From positions 551,614 through 615,613 of the forward strand of contig JAJEKV010000031.1 of assembly GCA_021234155.1 (NCBI GenBank): a DNA stretch of 64,000 nt, written 5' to 3'. The position numbers and the translations under genes are program-made. Below the pieces are notes generated by a model. The model was given only the letters and a program-made list of their open reading frames with translations. It was not told where the DNA came from and did not search any database. This document shows positions 1 through 10,020 of this stretch, piece after piece. Origin of the DNA: Isoetes taiwanensis. Lineage: Eukaryota > Streptophyta > Lycopodiopsida > Isoetales > Isoetaceae. Every line of letters starts with the position of its first letter. Position 1 is the stretch's first letter.

Positions 1-204
1 AAAGCCATGTCTCAGTCATAATGTGGGCACAACTGGGGCTGCATCAGGTTCTAGAGTGTCTGCAAAACAAATTCAAAATCAATAGAGTCTTTAGACGAGG
101 GTTACAGATGATAATATTTACCTCAAATGGTGTGATAGACATGGAATGTGATATCGATGATCAGATACGCTATCTGGCGGCAACATTTTACCCTCCCATT
201 TGAG

Positions 205-665
205 GGCGTTCACAAAATGGACAACCTTCATCACCCTCTTCTTACGCGCCGGTAAGCATTGGAAGTGTAGGATCTAAAGGAGTGTCATGACCACTCATTT
301 CGGAAAAATCTCAAATCTTTGCATTGAGGTTGCGGCTCAGTGAGAAGTCTTCACATGCCTTTAGCTCAATTTAGGTTTACGCTAGTTCCTTATTTAATTG
401 ATTCAGCCTAGGCAACTTTGTACCATTTAGCTCTTCATCCTTTAGTTAAACTTGGCAGAACACCCCTCTGCCGCTTCGGATTTCTTTGTCATGATTGATT
501 GCCATCTGTGCAAATCAGCTCTAATTTCTGATGCTTTATGCTCCATCAACTTAATCTTTCGTTTGATATCATTTTTCTTATCCTCGTTTGCTTGCAATCA
601 TTGCTTGCATCTATCAAACCTAGCTGATGTTGCAGCCAACCATTCCTTCACAAGTCTGCCATAGT
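205..665 (-). pseudogene. Unidentified coiled-coil exon remnant
   Basis: On the minus strand, 443-665 reads as a charged helical segment beginning near DYGRLVKEW and including KIKLMEHKASEIRADLHRW. It has one in-frame TGA after RFDRCKQ and ends at TAA. The composition (heptad-like, rich in K, E, R and A) suggests a coiled coil. Further along the same strand (about 205-300), a second open stretch carries a CPFC pair. I do not recognise the family. A coil followed by CxxC recalls zinc-hook proteins, but that is only a resemblance. The stops suggest a decayed or fragmentary gene. Confidence 0.35.
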
Positions 666-826
666 CTGCAAAACAAAACACTACGTATATGTCAGCCTCC
701 TAACATAGTAAGCCACGTACTGATGGAAGACCACAATCACACACAACACAACACAAGGTACTCTCTACACACCACCACATACCACACACCACACAACATA
801 CGTTTGCAGGTACACACCACACAACT

Positions 827-1370
827 GTGGTGTGTTGTGGTGGTAGCAAGGAGTGGTGGGACATTGTCGAGGTGTGGGTGGTGATGGTGGTGTGGTGGTG
901 GTGGTGGTGGGTGGTGGTGGTGGTGGTGTGTGGTGGTGGTGGGGTGTGGTGGTGGTGGTGTGGTGTGGTGGTAAAAAATAAATGTGGTGTGGTGGTGTGG
1001 TGGTGGGATGTGTGGTGGTGGTGGAGAATGTGTGGTGTGGTGTGGTGGTGGTGGAGTGTGGTGGTGGTGGTGGTGGTGTGGGACATGGTGGATTGTGGTG
1101 GTGGGGTGGGGTGGTGGTGGGGTTTGGTGGTGGGTGTGTGGTGGTGGTGGTGGGTGGTGGTGTGGGACATGGTGTGTGGTGTGGTGGTGGTGGAGTGTGG
1201 TGGTGGTGGAGGAGTGTGGTGGTGGTGGAGGTGTGGTGGAGGGGTGTGGTGTGGGACATGGTGGAGTGGTGGTGGTGGTGGTGGTGGGGGGGTGTGGTGT
1301 GGGACATGGTGGAGTGTGGTGGTGGGAGATGGTGGGGTGTGGTGTGGGACATGGTGGATGCCAACAACTC
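827..1370. repeat. (GGT)n/(GTG)n minisatellite
   Basis: About 540 bases are almost entirely GGT/GTG on the plus strand, with a recurring spacer GTGTGGGACATGGTGGA seen at several positions between 1075 and 1360. Long ORFs in all frames (poly-V/W/G on plus, poly-H/P/T on minus) follow from base composition and are not genes. Many GG doublets on one strand could form two-tier G-quadruplexes. The tract lies between exon-like pieces of an unidentified minus-strand gene remnant and may be intronic. Confidence 0.9.
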
Positions 1371-1682
1371 ACCACTCACGGACCACATACCTCATCTATC
1401 ATTCGGCATCCCGCTGGGAAATGCCCCATAGATGGCATCGTAGAGACACAACATGACAATACTGACCAACATGATGCAAAATGGTATTAGACATACCGAT
1501 TCTTGAAGTGGATTTGAGGTTACCTTTTACGTGTTGATAGAAACAATCTAGGTCAAGCTTGAGATTTTTTTTTCTGTTGTAACACAACTAATAATTGAAC
1601 ATACCTGCAATGGCATGTTTTGGTCTCGAGAACATTGCTCGCTTTTCGCTTTTTGATTGTGAGTTCAGATTGAATGTGTGGT

Positions 1683-1930
1683 CTAGAGGAACCCGATTTG
1701 TTTTTTCCCTATCATCTTCATCATCCTGTCACTTTTACTATTTTCCTCCTGGTCGGGGTTGGATTTGCCTATGCTTTCTCTTAGGTTAGAAGAACTGGCC
1801 TCTGCTTTCTCATCGGGAGTTTTATAATAATCCGAAGCTCTTCCAATTAATGACCTCCCCTTTATATGCAGATAATAAGCCCCACGCCTGGTTCCGGAGC
1901 CATTCCACCCCATGTATGTGGCTTCCCTGT
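1683..1930 (-). pseudogene. Unidentified exon-like segment
   Basis: On the minus strand, an acceptor-like ...TTACAG near 1931 is followed by an open frame with EATYMGWNGSGTRRGAYYLH and then a serine- and charge-rich stretch (ASSSNLRESIGKSNPDQEEN). The balanced codon content and the splice-like border suggest a real exon of a decayed gene. I do not recognise the family. It lies just downstream, in minus-strand order, of the open frame at 1968-2168, so the two may belong together. Confidence 0.3.
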
Positions 1931-1967
1931 AATTCTTTTGTAAATTTGCATGAACTCTTTGTATTGT

Positions 1968-2168
1968 TCATTGCTCGGATTCTTCAACTTTGTACAAGAA
2001 AACATATGCCTTAATTTTCAGGTTTGAACAAAACATTTGGGGAAAATACGTATGCGATTTATTTGGAACTCTGTCACCCCAAAGCTTCTTTAGATCTTCA
2101 TGGGGCACAATCTCTTGTTTGAGGAGAGATTTCATCGTGTAACCAGTGGCATTCAATTCTGACTCCAT
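1968..2168 (-). CDS. Hypothetical 66-residue ORF, possible first exon
   Basis: An ATG-started frame of 66 codons (MESELNATGYTMKSLL..., with DLKKLWGDRVPNK in the middle) has ordinary protein-like composition, unlike the low-complexity shadows nearby. It ends in TGA, and no clear splice donor was seen before the stop. It may be the start of the gene whose later pieces are seen at 1683-1930 and 443-665. No family is recognised. Confidence 0.3.
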   Translation of the reverse strand: MESELNATGYTMKSLLKQEIVPHEDLKKLWGDRVPNKSHTYFPQMFCSNLKIKAYVFLYKVEESEQ

Positions 2169-2329
2169 TAGGGTTCACTCGGCAAGAAGCGGCAAAAAAC
2201 CAGAAGAAGAGGTGATTATTTCTTAATTCAAAATGAGGGACAATGACGTGGCATAAAATTCAAAATAACCGACGCTCATTAATTCGCACTCCTGCAATCT
2301 CCGCTTCGGTATGCACTACCCGATTCTAC

Positions 2330-2433
2330 CACAAAGGTGGTGCCAAAATGTGGCGTCAAAATGCGCGTTTTTGATACACCACAACGTGCTTTTACCCAGT
2401 TAGATATTGCTGAAGTATTTCTATGTTAAGTAA
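2330..2433 (+). repeat. 104-bp direct repeat, copy 1 (segment A)
   Basis: This 104-base segment, from CACAAAGGTGGTGCC to CTATGTTAAGTAA, recurs at 9625-9728 with one mismatch. It contains an imperfect hairpin (TGTGGCGTCAAAA paired with TTTTTGATACACCACA around TGCGCG). Here it is followed directly by segments B and C, which in the second locus begin the element rather than follow A. Confidence 0.9.
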
Positions 2434-2598
2434 TGCCACGGTTCTATTGCGAAGCATTCGCAATAGAACCGCCATTCTTTGGCAAGGGACGTTGCTATTT
2501 TTGGGATCGCATCTATATATGCTCTTCATTTTCAGTTCTTCTCTCATCGGCGTTCTCTTGAGCTACTTTCTCTACTCTATTCTATTCCTCCTAGCTTC
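2432..2598 (+). repeat. Element head, segments B and C, uninterrupted
   Basis: Segment B (2432-2513) is identical to 7799-7881. Segment C (2506-2598) is identical to 8683-8775. B holds a perfect 14-bp inverted repeat, GGTTCTATTGCGAA, with its complement after a 3-base loop. Here B and C are contiguous, so this copy is the empty site for the hAT-type insertion at 7882-8682. The sequence diverges from the second copy right after CCTAGCTTC. Confidence 0.9.
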
Positions 2599-2609
2599 TA
2601 TCAATTTCC

Positions 2610-2781
2610 TGTTCGATTCTTGTTCCTTCATCCCCTTTTGTTTTGAATTTGTTTCACAAGCTTTTCCCCTCTTCATTCTCTACCTAGATCTGATCTGTTC
2701 GATTCTTGTTCCTTCATCCCCTTTTGTTTTGAATTTGTTTCACAAGCTTTTCCCCTCTTCATTCTCTACCTAGATCTGATC
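2610..2781 (+). repeat. 86-bp tandem duplication, two copies
   Basis: The unit beginning GTTCGATTCTTGTTCC and ending near ACCTAGATCTGATC is present twice, starting at 2611 and 2697. The copies are nearly identical, so the duplication is recent. Confidence 0.9.
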
Positions 2782-5700
2782 CGAAGCATTTGTTCAGAGG
2801 GGTTTCAAGGTTTTAGGTTTTTGGCTGATGCCTCGTGTTGATACTGGCCTACCACTCGCCTGCTGACTGGACCCAAGGAGGAATGTACCCAGATCGATGG
2901 TTGGTCCCAAATCGGCTTTGGGTTTTTGGTATACTGTGGTCCAGTGCTGTAAGATCTATCTGGTTCATATATATGCTGTTGCCTTTCCTTAATTTTTCTA
3001 AAACAGATTTTTGTCTTGTTAGTTTAAGAAGTTTTTCAGATGCAGAGCTCCGGTTCATTTTGGTTGGATTTCTTTTTGAAAAGTCGACCCAACTGGCCGC
3101 TATGGCAGCAAAGATCGGGCAGATGCGAAGATTATTCCGTCAGGAGCTTCTCTGGAGAGTCCCTGGCTATTTGAATCGACTTGGTTGAGGCTTCTGATAC
3201 AGCGAATCAGCGATTTGGTTGTGGCATCCTGTCTAAGTGCCATTGAAGAAACCCATCGATGAGGATCTGCAGCACCGAATGGATTAGCAAATGGCGGTGC
3301 TCGCTTTTTCTCGTCTCTGCTGGACTGCGTTTGGGGAATCCGCCACGTGGCACATGGAGTCGGCAGGAATTCGAGCTGCCAGAGATTCGATCCCAGAAAT
3401 CAAGTCGGCAGGAATCAAGTCGGCCAGAAATCATGTCGGCAGGAATCGATTCCAGACCATCGTAGCTTCTGTGAGTTTTTGCTTGTTTATTATGGTTGAG
3501 CGAGGGGATACCGGGTTCTGGTATCCCTGCATTTGGTATGGGTGGCACTTGTGTATGGATGATCGTATCGTGGCTTATAATCTCGGTCTTGTTAAGATGC
3601 TCTGTCTTGAGTTCTTTTTGCTTACAATAGCACGTCCCTTGTATATGGATATTGGGTGCTAGCTTTTCTTTCTATTATGCATTACCGGATAATTCCATGT
3701 TGTGGTTCATTATGGTTGTTTTTTGTCAACAGTCTAGCCTTGTAGCCACACTCTTTAGGTTACAACTTTGTGGCCTTATAAAGGGAATGATAGCATGCAA
3801 TTGTTTGGATCAAAGGAGCTACCAACGTACTAAATATCCTATATAGTATGATTTTTTGCTGCATGATATGGACTTCATGCAGGGTTTTGGTAGCAAGTGT
3901 TTGACATAGTTTAGCCTTACTGTTATGTAATTAAAATGATTTGAAGGGCCTTGAGCGATTTGTCCTCATCCTTGTTATATGCAGCTTAGTTGGCTTATTA
4001 ACTTGATTGCTTGCCTTCGCAGTTGCAGGCTATTTTCAACTATCGAGTTAGGGACATAACAATTTATGCAATGTCCTTTAATTTACATCTTGTAGGGCCG
4101 TTGATCTAATATGTGGAACCTAAGCTGAGCGATCCCTTTTGACAGTGAGCAAGTGAGCTCCATCGCGCATTGTCACGTCCCTTAAGATAAGATTTTATTT
4201 TATTTTTCTAAGTGCTTCACCTTATGACTTAAATGTATTGTTGTTGGTGGTTTGCCCCTCACGTTTGCTGCCCTCTTCACCATGGTTCAACTCCTTTTTA
4301 TTGAATGCAAAAGTTGTTTGTCTTCTCCATCATTGTCACACTCTCTTCATTGCATCTTCATACATCAAGCCACTTTGAACTTCTTCATACATTGAGCCCA
4401 CTTTTGAACCTATTTTAGAATCATAAGTCTTGTTGCCTTTTGGGTTAATTCTTTAGGACTAGTTACCCCTTATATTTTTTGGCCGTCTTTGCATTCTCAT
4501 TCATTTTATCTTTATAGTTGTTTCACTTTGAGCCTATTTCAAGTGCATTCTACAGTTGCTTTCGTACTAGTCCTTGGCCGTCCAATTGCCTCTTTGCTCC
4601 ATATTCCTCATTTTCGTCTTTTTGATGCCATTGTTCGACTCGCTTTTAGTCCATTTAGTCCTGTTATGTCATTTGCCGCTTTTATGCTGGGTACCCATTT
4701 AGCCTTTTTTGTGTTATTGTTCAGGTCCTTTTCATATTTACATCAACGTAATTGATTACGTTAATTTGCATGGTTAGGTACAACACTTGCAACACTTTGT
4801 CAGTTTCGACATTTTTTGGTTGTTGTGATTGGCATATTAGGTGCTAGTGATTAGCATGTTTTAGGGCGGGATTATTCCATAATGGTTGGTTTGCTTGTCC
4901 TCCTCCATATTTTCCTTCTTTGTGATGTGATTTTTGTATATGCAGTTGACATGTGCTTATGCTAATTGGGGAAAGTCCCTTAGGCATCTACTTCCTCATC
5001 CCTCCTCCTTTTTTACATAATGCAGTTTGTTTTCCTTGGTTGACGGCTTGATCAAGGTGCTATGATACGAGCATTTTTGCACTCATTATATTGGGTTACA
5101 TATGTTCATGGTAGGAATCTTGGTCTAACAAGATGGTCGGTTCTCACCATGTGCATTTTATTTTACCGTTTCATCGTATCCCATTTTTCCGTTTTGTCTC
5201 CAGTGCTTCAGTTGTCTCCTTGCGAGTGTTATTCTCAGGTTGTGGTTATTCTTTGACATCGCGTTATTGGCTTGATACGGATGCTTGGGTCCATCTAGAC
5301 CACTTGGGTTTTTGTTGGGATACAGCATTTGCATCTTTTTTGTTCCTTATGTTTGTTCATTCATTTTGTCCTTGGGATTGTTCCTTAGCCTCCATTCTAG
5401 TGTTCCATTCGCTTCCTTCTTTCATGCGGTTGTGTGTTAAGTTTGTTGTGCTTCTTCATTCCATGCGATGTCATCTCCTTTACAGTTGTTGTCCCCTTTA
5501 TATTAGTCGGTCGGACTGGTTCCATTGTTTTGTTTATCGCATTCGTCTTCTCTGCTTCTTCTCTCCTATTTGCTTTTTCCCTCCGATTTGTCACTAGCTG
5601 TTTTTACTCATGTTTGTCCATTCTCCATTTAGTCTATTAGTCTCCCTGGGTCTGTTTGTTTCTTTCATACTTTCTAGTTGTGCTAGTTTTGCCTATTCGC

Positions 5701-7798
5701 CCTCTCAATTTTATTTTTTGCTTAGTTCCGCGCTATAGCTATTCTATTCATTCATTTTGCTCAGTGGTTTCGTTTTTGCTTTATTTCTCCTTCGGTCTTA
5801 ATTACTCATTGGTCAATTGTCATGCTCGTTCCTTTGGTCTGGGGTTCTTCGTTTCTTGCATTTAGTTCCTCTATTTCAGTAGTTCTGTTTTACTCCACCC
5901 TTCTCTCTGATAGACTCGATAGACTCTTTATGCTGTTCTTTCTTCGTCCTATTTGTTGTATTCTTGTCTTCTCCCTTTCTCCCTTCAGTGGTGACTCGGT
6001 TCTCGTGCCTAGTTATTTTGTCGGCATTCTAATATCTTCTAGCCCCTTTTGTATGTAGTTGTCTTGCTTTCTCCCATTTGTTTTTCAAGTCTTACTTTGT
6101 ATACCGAATTGTTCTATGAACTTTTCATATTTAGCTAGTTTTTAGTTAGTTTTTTAGCAATCTAGTTGTTTCATTAGTCTCATGTGCATTATTGTTCCAT
6201 CTTTTCTTTTTGCATTTCGGTTGCTTTCTTTTATCCTATTGGTGCTTTGATGTTTTTTCTCCACCTTTAGCACTTTTATGCTTTTTATCCATTGATGTCT
6301 TGTTTGTTTTCTTAGTGTCTTTAGTGTTTTGTTGTTCATCTTACTTCGTTGCTGATTACCCTTTTGTTTTACATTTCTTCGATATCTCCTTCCTCCATTC
6401 TTCCTTTTTCCCTCGATATAGTTTAGTCTTTTTGCTCATTCTGTTTGTCTTGAATGGTGTCAGCCTTCTTTTATCTTATTGTTCCATTTGCTTCCTCCTT
6501 CATGATGCTTTGTTTTAAGCTTGTTGTGCTTTTTTGTTCCAGGCCTTGTCAGCTCCTTTGTAGTTGGTTTTGTTTATGTTTGTTTCGTTGGACTATCTCC
6601 ATTGTTTGTTTACTGCATCTTCTTCTGTTTCCTTTGTTTCTTATATCCGCTAGTTGTTTTTAGTTATGCTCGTCCGTTTAGCTCTATTTAGTCCATTTGT
6701 CTTCATGGTCTGTTTGTTCTTCTCATAATTTTCCAGTTTGTCTAGTTTGCCCGTATGCTCTTTCGGTTTTACTTGCTCTTTGTTTTGTTGCCTTATGAGG
6801 TCCATGCACTAGATATTTCATTCATTCATTTTGCTCCGGTGTTGCCATATTACTTTATTACTCATGTTTTGATTACTTCTTAGTATTGTTTATTTTGAAT
6901 TTTGGATGATTTTTCCACTATTTCCATTGTCACGTAGTGTTCTTTTAGTCTTTTCGCATTTGGATTTTCCACTCCACTTGTTCTGTTTGTTGCAGTCATC
7001 TCATGTTGCGTTAGCCCCTTCATCAGTCTCTTTTATTCATTGTGCCTGATTGCCATTTAGTATTCTAGCCTCGTCCATCTCATTTTGCTCCTTTTAGTCC
7101 CACCTTCCCCATCTGCACTTTTCTTGGTGTTCCTATATTTCAAGCGGATTCACTATCCCATTGATTCCATTTTAGTTTTTCCCTTTTTTATCCTCTCAGT
7201 CTTGTTTATCCTATGTTCTTTAGTAATCTTCTTTGATCAGTTGATCGTCTCCTTTGCTCTCTCAAGCTTCATGGTGCTTATTTCATTATCTCACTTTACT
7301 TGTTTGTTCTGTTAACCTCAATTTATTTTTGTATTACTGCTTACAATCCATACATTGCAAGTATTCCTTCGGTCCTTTGGCCACGTTTTTCCATTTCCAC
7401 CATGGGTTCCGTAATTCCTTGAGCTGTAGTGTCTCCGTTGTTCTTAGTTGTCTCTTATTTTGATTTGCCATCTATTTCGTTATGCTGATGTTTGTCGGTA
7501 GCCCATTTTTGCACTGGTTACCCTAGTCGTTCTAGTTTGCCTCATTTCTATAGCTTTACGTAGTAATCCTAGCACTACCGCCTCTTACTTCCTTTCCATA
7601 CTCCATCAGGTCTTTTGTCCCGTTTGCCCACTGTCTCGTTATAGATCTTTTTATGCCATTGATTCCATAGTCACATCGTTTGTTTGCCCTTTGGGTTCAT
7701 TGCTCTCTTCTAGTACTGTTCTTTGTTTTCAAGTTGTTGGTTTGGAGTAGCTTCCTCTTCTATTGGCCAATATATGTTGTGTCTAGGACCTTGCCATA
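2782..7798. other. T-rich gene-free region with an old tandem duplication
   Basis: I see no supported gene in these 5 kb. From about 4200 on, the plus strand is strongly T/C-rich, giving many short F/L/S-rich frames with no domain. Two stretches, about 5430-5790 and 6510-6845, align in order over about 350 bases (TTAAGTTTGTTGTGCTTCTT versus TTAAGCTTGTTGTGCTTTTT, then GGTCTGTTTGTT and ATTCATTCATTTTGCTC in both). This marks a diverged tandem duplication of about 1.08 kb. Around 3350-3450 the short motif AAGTCGGCAGGAATC recurs with variants. Confidence 0.6.
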
Positions 7799-7881
7799 GA
7801 ATGCCACGGTTCTATTGCGAAGCATTCGCAATAGAACCGCCATTCTTTGGCAAGGGACGTTGCTATTTTTGGGATCGCATC

Positions 7882-8682
7882 CAAGGTAATAAAGAGTGGC
7901 TAAAATTCGCCAAATGGCGATTTTTTAGACCTTTAGTCAAATTTCATGGCTAAAGTTTATAAAGGCAATTCTTTTAGAAAAAGCATAATTTAGCCACTCC
8001 AAAAGGGGATAAATTATGAATGCTTAGAGTTTAGCCGAGATCGTTTGCTGCATGGTGTACTAAATTGCCTTCTCTAAAGTTGATTAGGGAACCTGATCAA
8101 TTCAAATAGCCATGCCAATTCTATTCAGGGACCTATTTCATTTAGGAATTGCCATAGCTACCTCAATAATATTTTGAATTTGTATCTATAAGTTGTTTAG
8201 GTTAAATGCTATGAAGAATGTTATATGATGCGCATTTTAAGCTTTAAATAGTAGTGATCTCTTCTTGCAATTGTTGACCCCAAAGGGCTTCACCACCAAA
8301 TTCACCATTTGGATGCATTTGACCCCAACTTAAACATGCATGTTCCTTCAAACGATATTGTTTGTTCCTTATAAATTGTACTTTGAACAACTTTGTTATC
8401 ATTTTGTAAAAGAAGCATATTGAATCAATGTCATTCATGTACTAATCAGTGCTCAAAGTTTGAAGTTAAATAGTTGCACTGTAGCTGGGGACCAAGAAAA
8501 ACTCGCCAACATCAGAATTTCATATCATATAAATTTTACATTTTAGCCAACTGGGAAGATAACTAAAGGCTTTATTTTATCAAATTTTGCCAAGAAAAAA
8601 ATCTAAGAACTTTTGTTTTCCATAGATTTAGCCAACCTTAATTTGAATAGAAAAACATTTAGGGCCGTTAAAATTTACCCTG
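7882..8682 (+). mobile_element. Non-autonomous hAT-type DNA transposon, 801 bp
   Basis: The insertion is flanked by a perfect 8-bp target-site duplication, ATCGCATC, at 7874-7881 and 8683-8690. The uninterrupted copy at 2506-2513 has this 8-mer once, giving a clean empty site. The ends read CAAGGTAATAAAG on the left and, reverse-complemented, CAGGGTAAATTTT on the right, both matching the hAT terminal pattern YARNG. The interior is AT-rich and has no transposase ORF. The 8-bp duplication and end consensus are established hAT hallmarks; mobilisation in trans is inferred. Confidence 0.88.
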
Positions 8683-8864
8683 ATCGCATCTATATATGCT
8701 CTTCATTTTCAGTTCTTCTCTCATCGGCGTTCTCTTGAGCTACTTTCTCTACTCTATTCTATTCCTCCTAGCTTCCCTCATCCCTCCCACCCTGACTTGG
8801 GGGGATTGAGACTTCTTTTCTGATTATCATTTCTTCCTTGTGGTGGGATTCTGTAATAGTCTCA

Positions 8865-9145
8865 TTTTCTCGGCGTGGCACTGTAGCCTTCGAGATATGA
8901 TATATTATTCTTTTTCTCTCCGCATGGCACTGTAGCCTTCGAGACATACTTATTATTTTGTTCTTTCTTGGCGTGGCACTGTAGCCTCCAAGGTTTTCTT
9001 CTTTTTCATTTCCTCTCGGCGTGGCAATGTAGCCTCCGAGGCAGCACTAACCAGATGTTTTTTCTGCGATGGTCATTCCGTGGACAGTTCCTGGTTGGTC
9101 GGGTGTTGTTTTCTTCCTCGGCGTGGCCTTGGAGCCTCCGAGTGC
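8865..9145 (+). repeat. Series of CTCGGCGTGGCACTGTAGCC hairpin modules
   Basis: The module (T)CTCGGCGTGGCACTGTAGCC followed by TTCGAG or TCCGAG appears five times, near 8868, 8920, 8970, 9027 and 9117. Spacing is irregular (40-90 bases) with T-rich spacers. Each can fold by pairing CTCGG with CCGAG (or a near variant). They lie in the middle of the unclassified element. Confidence 0.75.
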
Positions 9146-9729
9146 TATTATATTCTTTTTCTAAACTGAAGTTTGGAACAGGCCCTGACTTAAAGCTCCT
9201 AACCTTCTAACGGGTCATTCTCGTTTTCAGAACTTTCTAGTGCAGGTCCTTTTTTGCAGTTCTTTCGGTTGTCAGCGCCATCATGTTTGCAACGGCTCAC
9301 TTCTTGGCCGACGTATGCTGGTGGCATTCAATGAGAGCATTGGCGACCATTTTTCATTAGGGGTTTCCTCGAAAGCCCGAAAGAGTAGCAGGGTATCTCA
9401 TCTCGATGAGGAGCGGTAGTCGGTTTTCTCACATTTGCATATACCAATAGCAGAACAATCGTCTTTTATCTAGCACTCTTCAGTTTTATCATGCTCTCGA
9501 TAAATTGTCTAGTTTCGGAGCATGTTCATTTTTTCTAGCGTTTCATATTTTCTATCCCCTAGTAGGGGGCGTCAGTATGTACTCAAAGATTTTACAAAAG
9601 CTCAATGAGAACACCACTTCACTTCACAAAGGTGGTGCCAAAATGTGGCGTCAAAATGCGCGTTTTTGATACACCACAGCGTGCTTTTACCCAGTTAGAT
9701 ATTGCTGAAGTATTTCTATGTTAAGTAAG

Positions 9730-10020
9730 CAACTTTACCAACATCTCGCGCGTGGCGCGACAAGTCTATAAGTTTTGAGAGCAATTTTTTAGAATTCGCG
9801 CGTAGGGCGTGTCGAAGGATCCAGAACGGTAAGATAGATGGAATGTGACTTCTCCCATGTAGCGCAAGAATTCACAATCCATCTCTCTTACCATCCTCGC
9901 GTAGGGTTGACACTCGACTATGACCTCGATAACCCTACTCTTACGCTTACTAAGAGAAATCTGAATTTCTCGCGCTAAGCGCGAGAGATCCATAGACCGA
10001 CAAGGCTTAATCATAGAAAC
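9730..10020. repeat. GCGC hairpin cluster
   Basis: Within AT-rich DNA this stretch has short GC-rich palindromes such as TCGCGCGTGGCGCGA near 9747 and CTCGCGCTAAGCGCGAG near 9969. The same motif class returns at 12,205-12,252, 12,973-12,992 and 13,055-13,086. No supported gene is present. Confidence 0.6.

Larger units (their letters stand above)
7799..9728 (+). mobile_element. Unclassified 1.1-kb element, copy 2, split by hAT insertion
   Basis: In order: segment B (identical to 2432-2513), an 801-bp insertion, segment C (identical to 2506-2598), a unique middle with hairpin modules, and segment A (104 bp, one mismatch with 2330-2433). Without the insertion and its target duplication the element is about 1.12 kb. 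At the first locus the tail (A) directly precedes the head (B, C), as expected if copies had been joined head to tail. No ORF with a recognisable domain is present, so it is probably non-autonomous. The class is unknown. Confidence 0.55.

Noticed and set aside
700-1490. Overlapping poly-His/Thr/Pro and poly-Val/Trp/Gly ORFs on both strands
   Set aside because: Products of the (GGT)n repeat; every frame is open over the same interval.
2330-9728. LTR retrotransposon bounded by the 104-bp direct repeats
   Set aside because: The flanking segments are permuted (A-B-C versus B-C-A) and no gag/pol-like coding is found inside.
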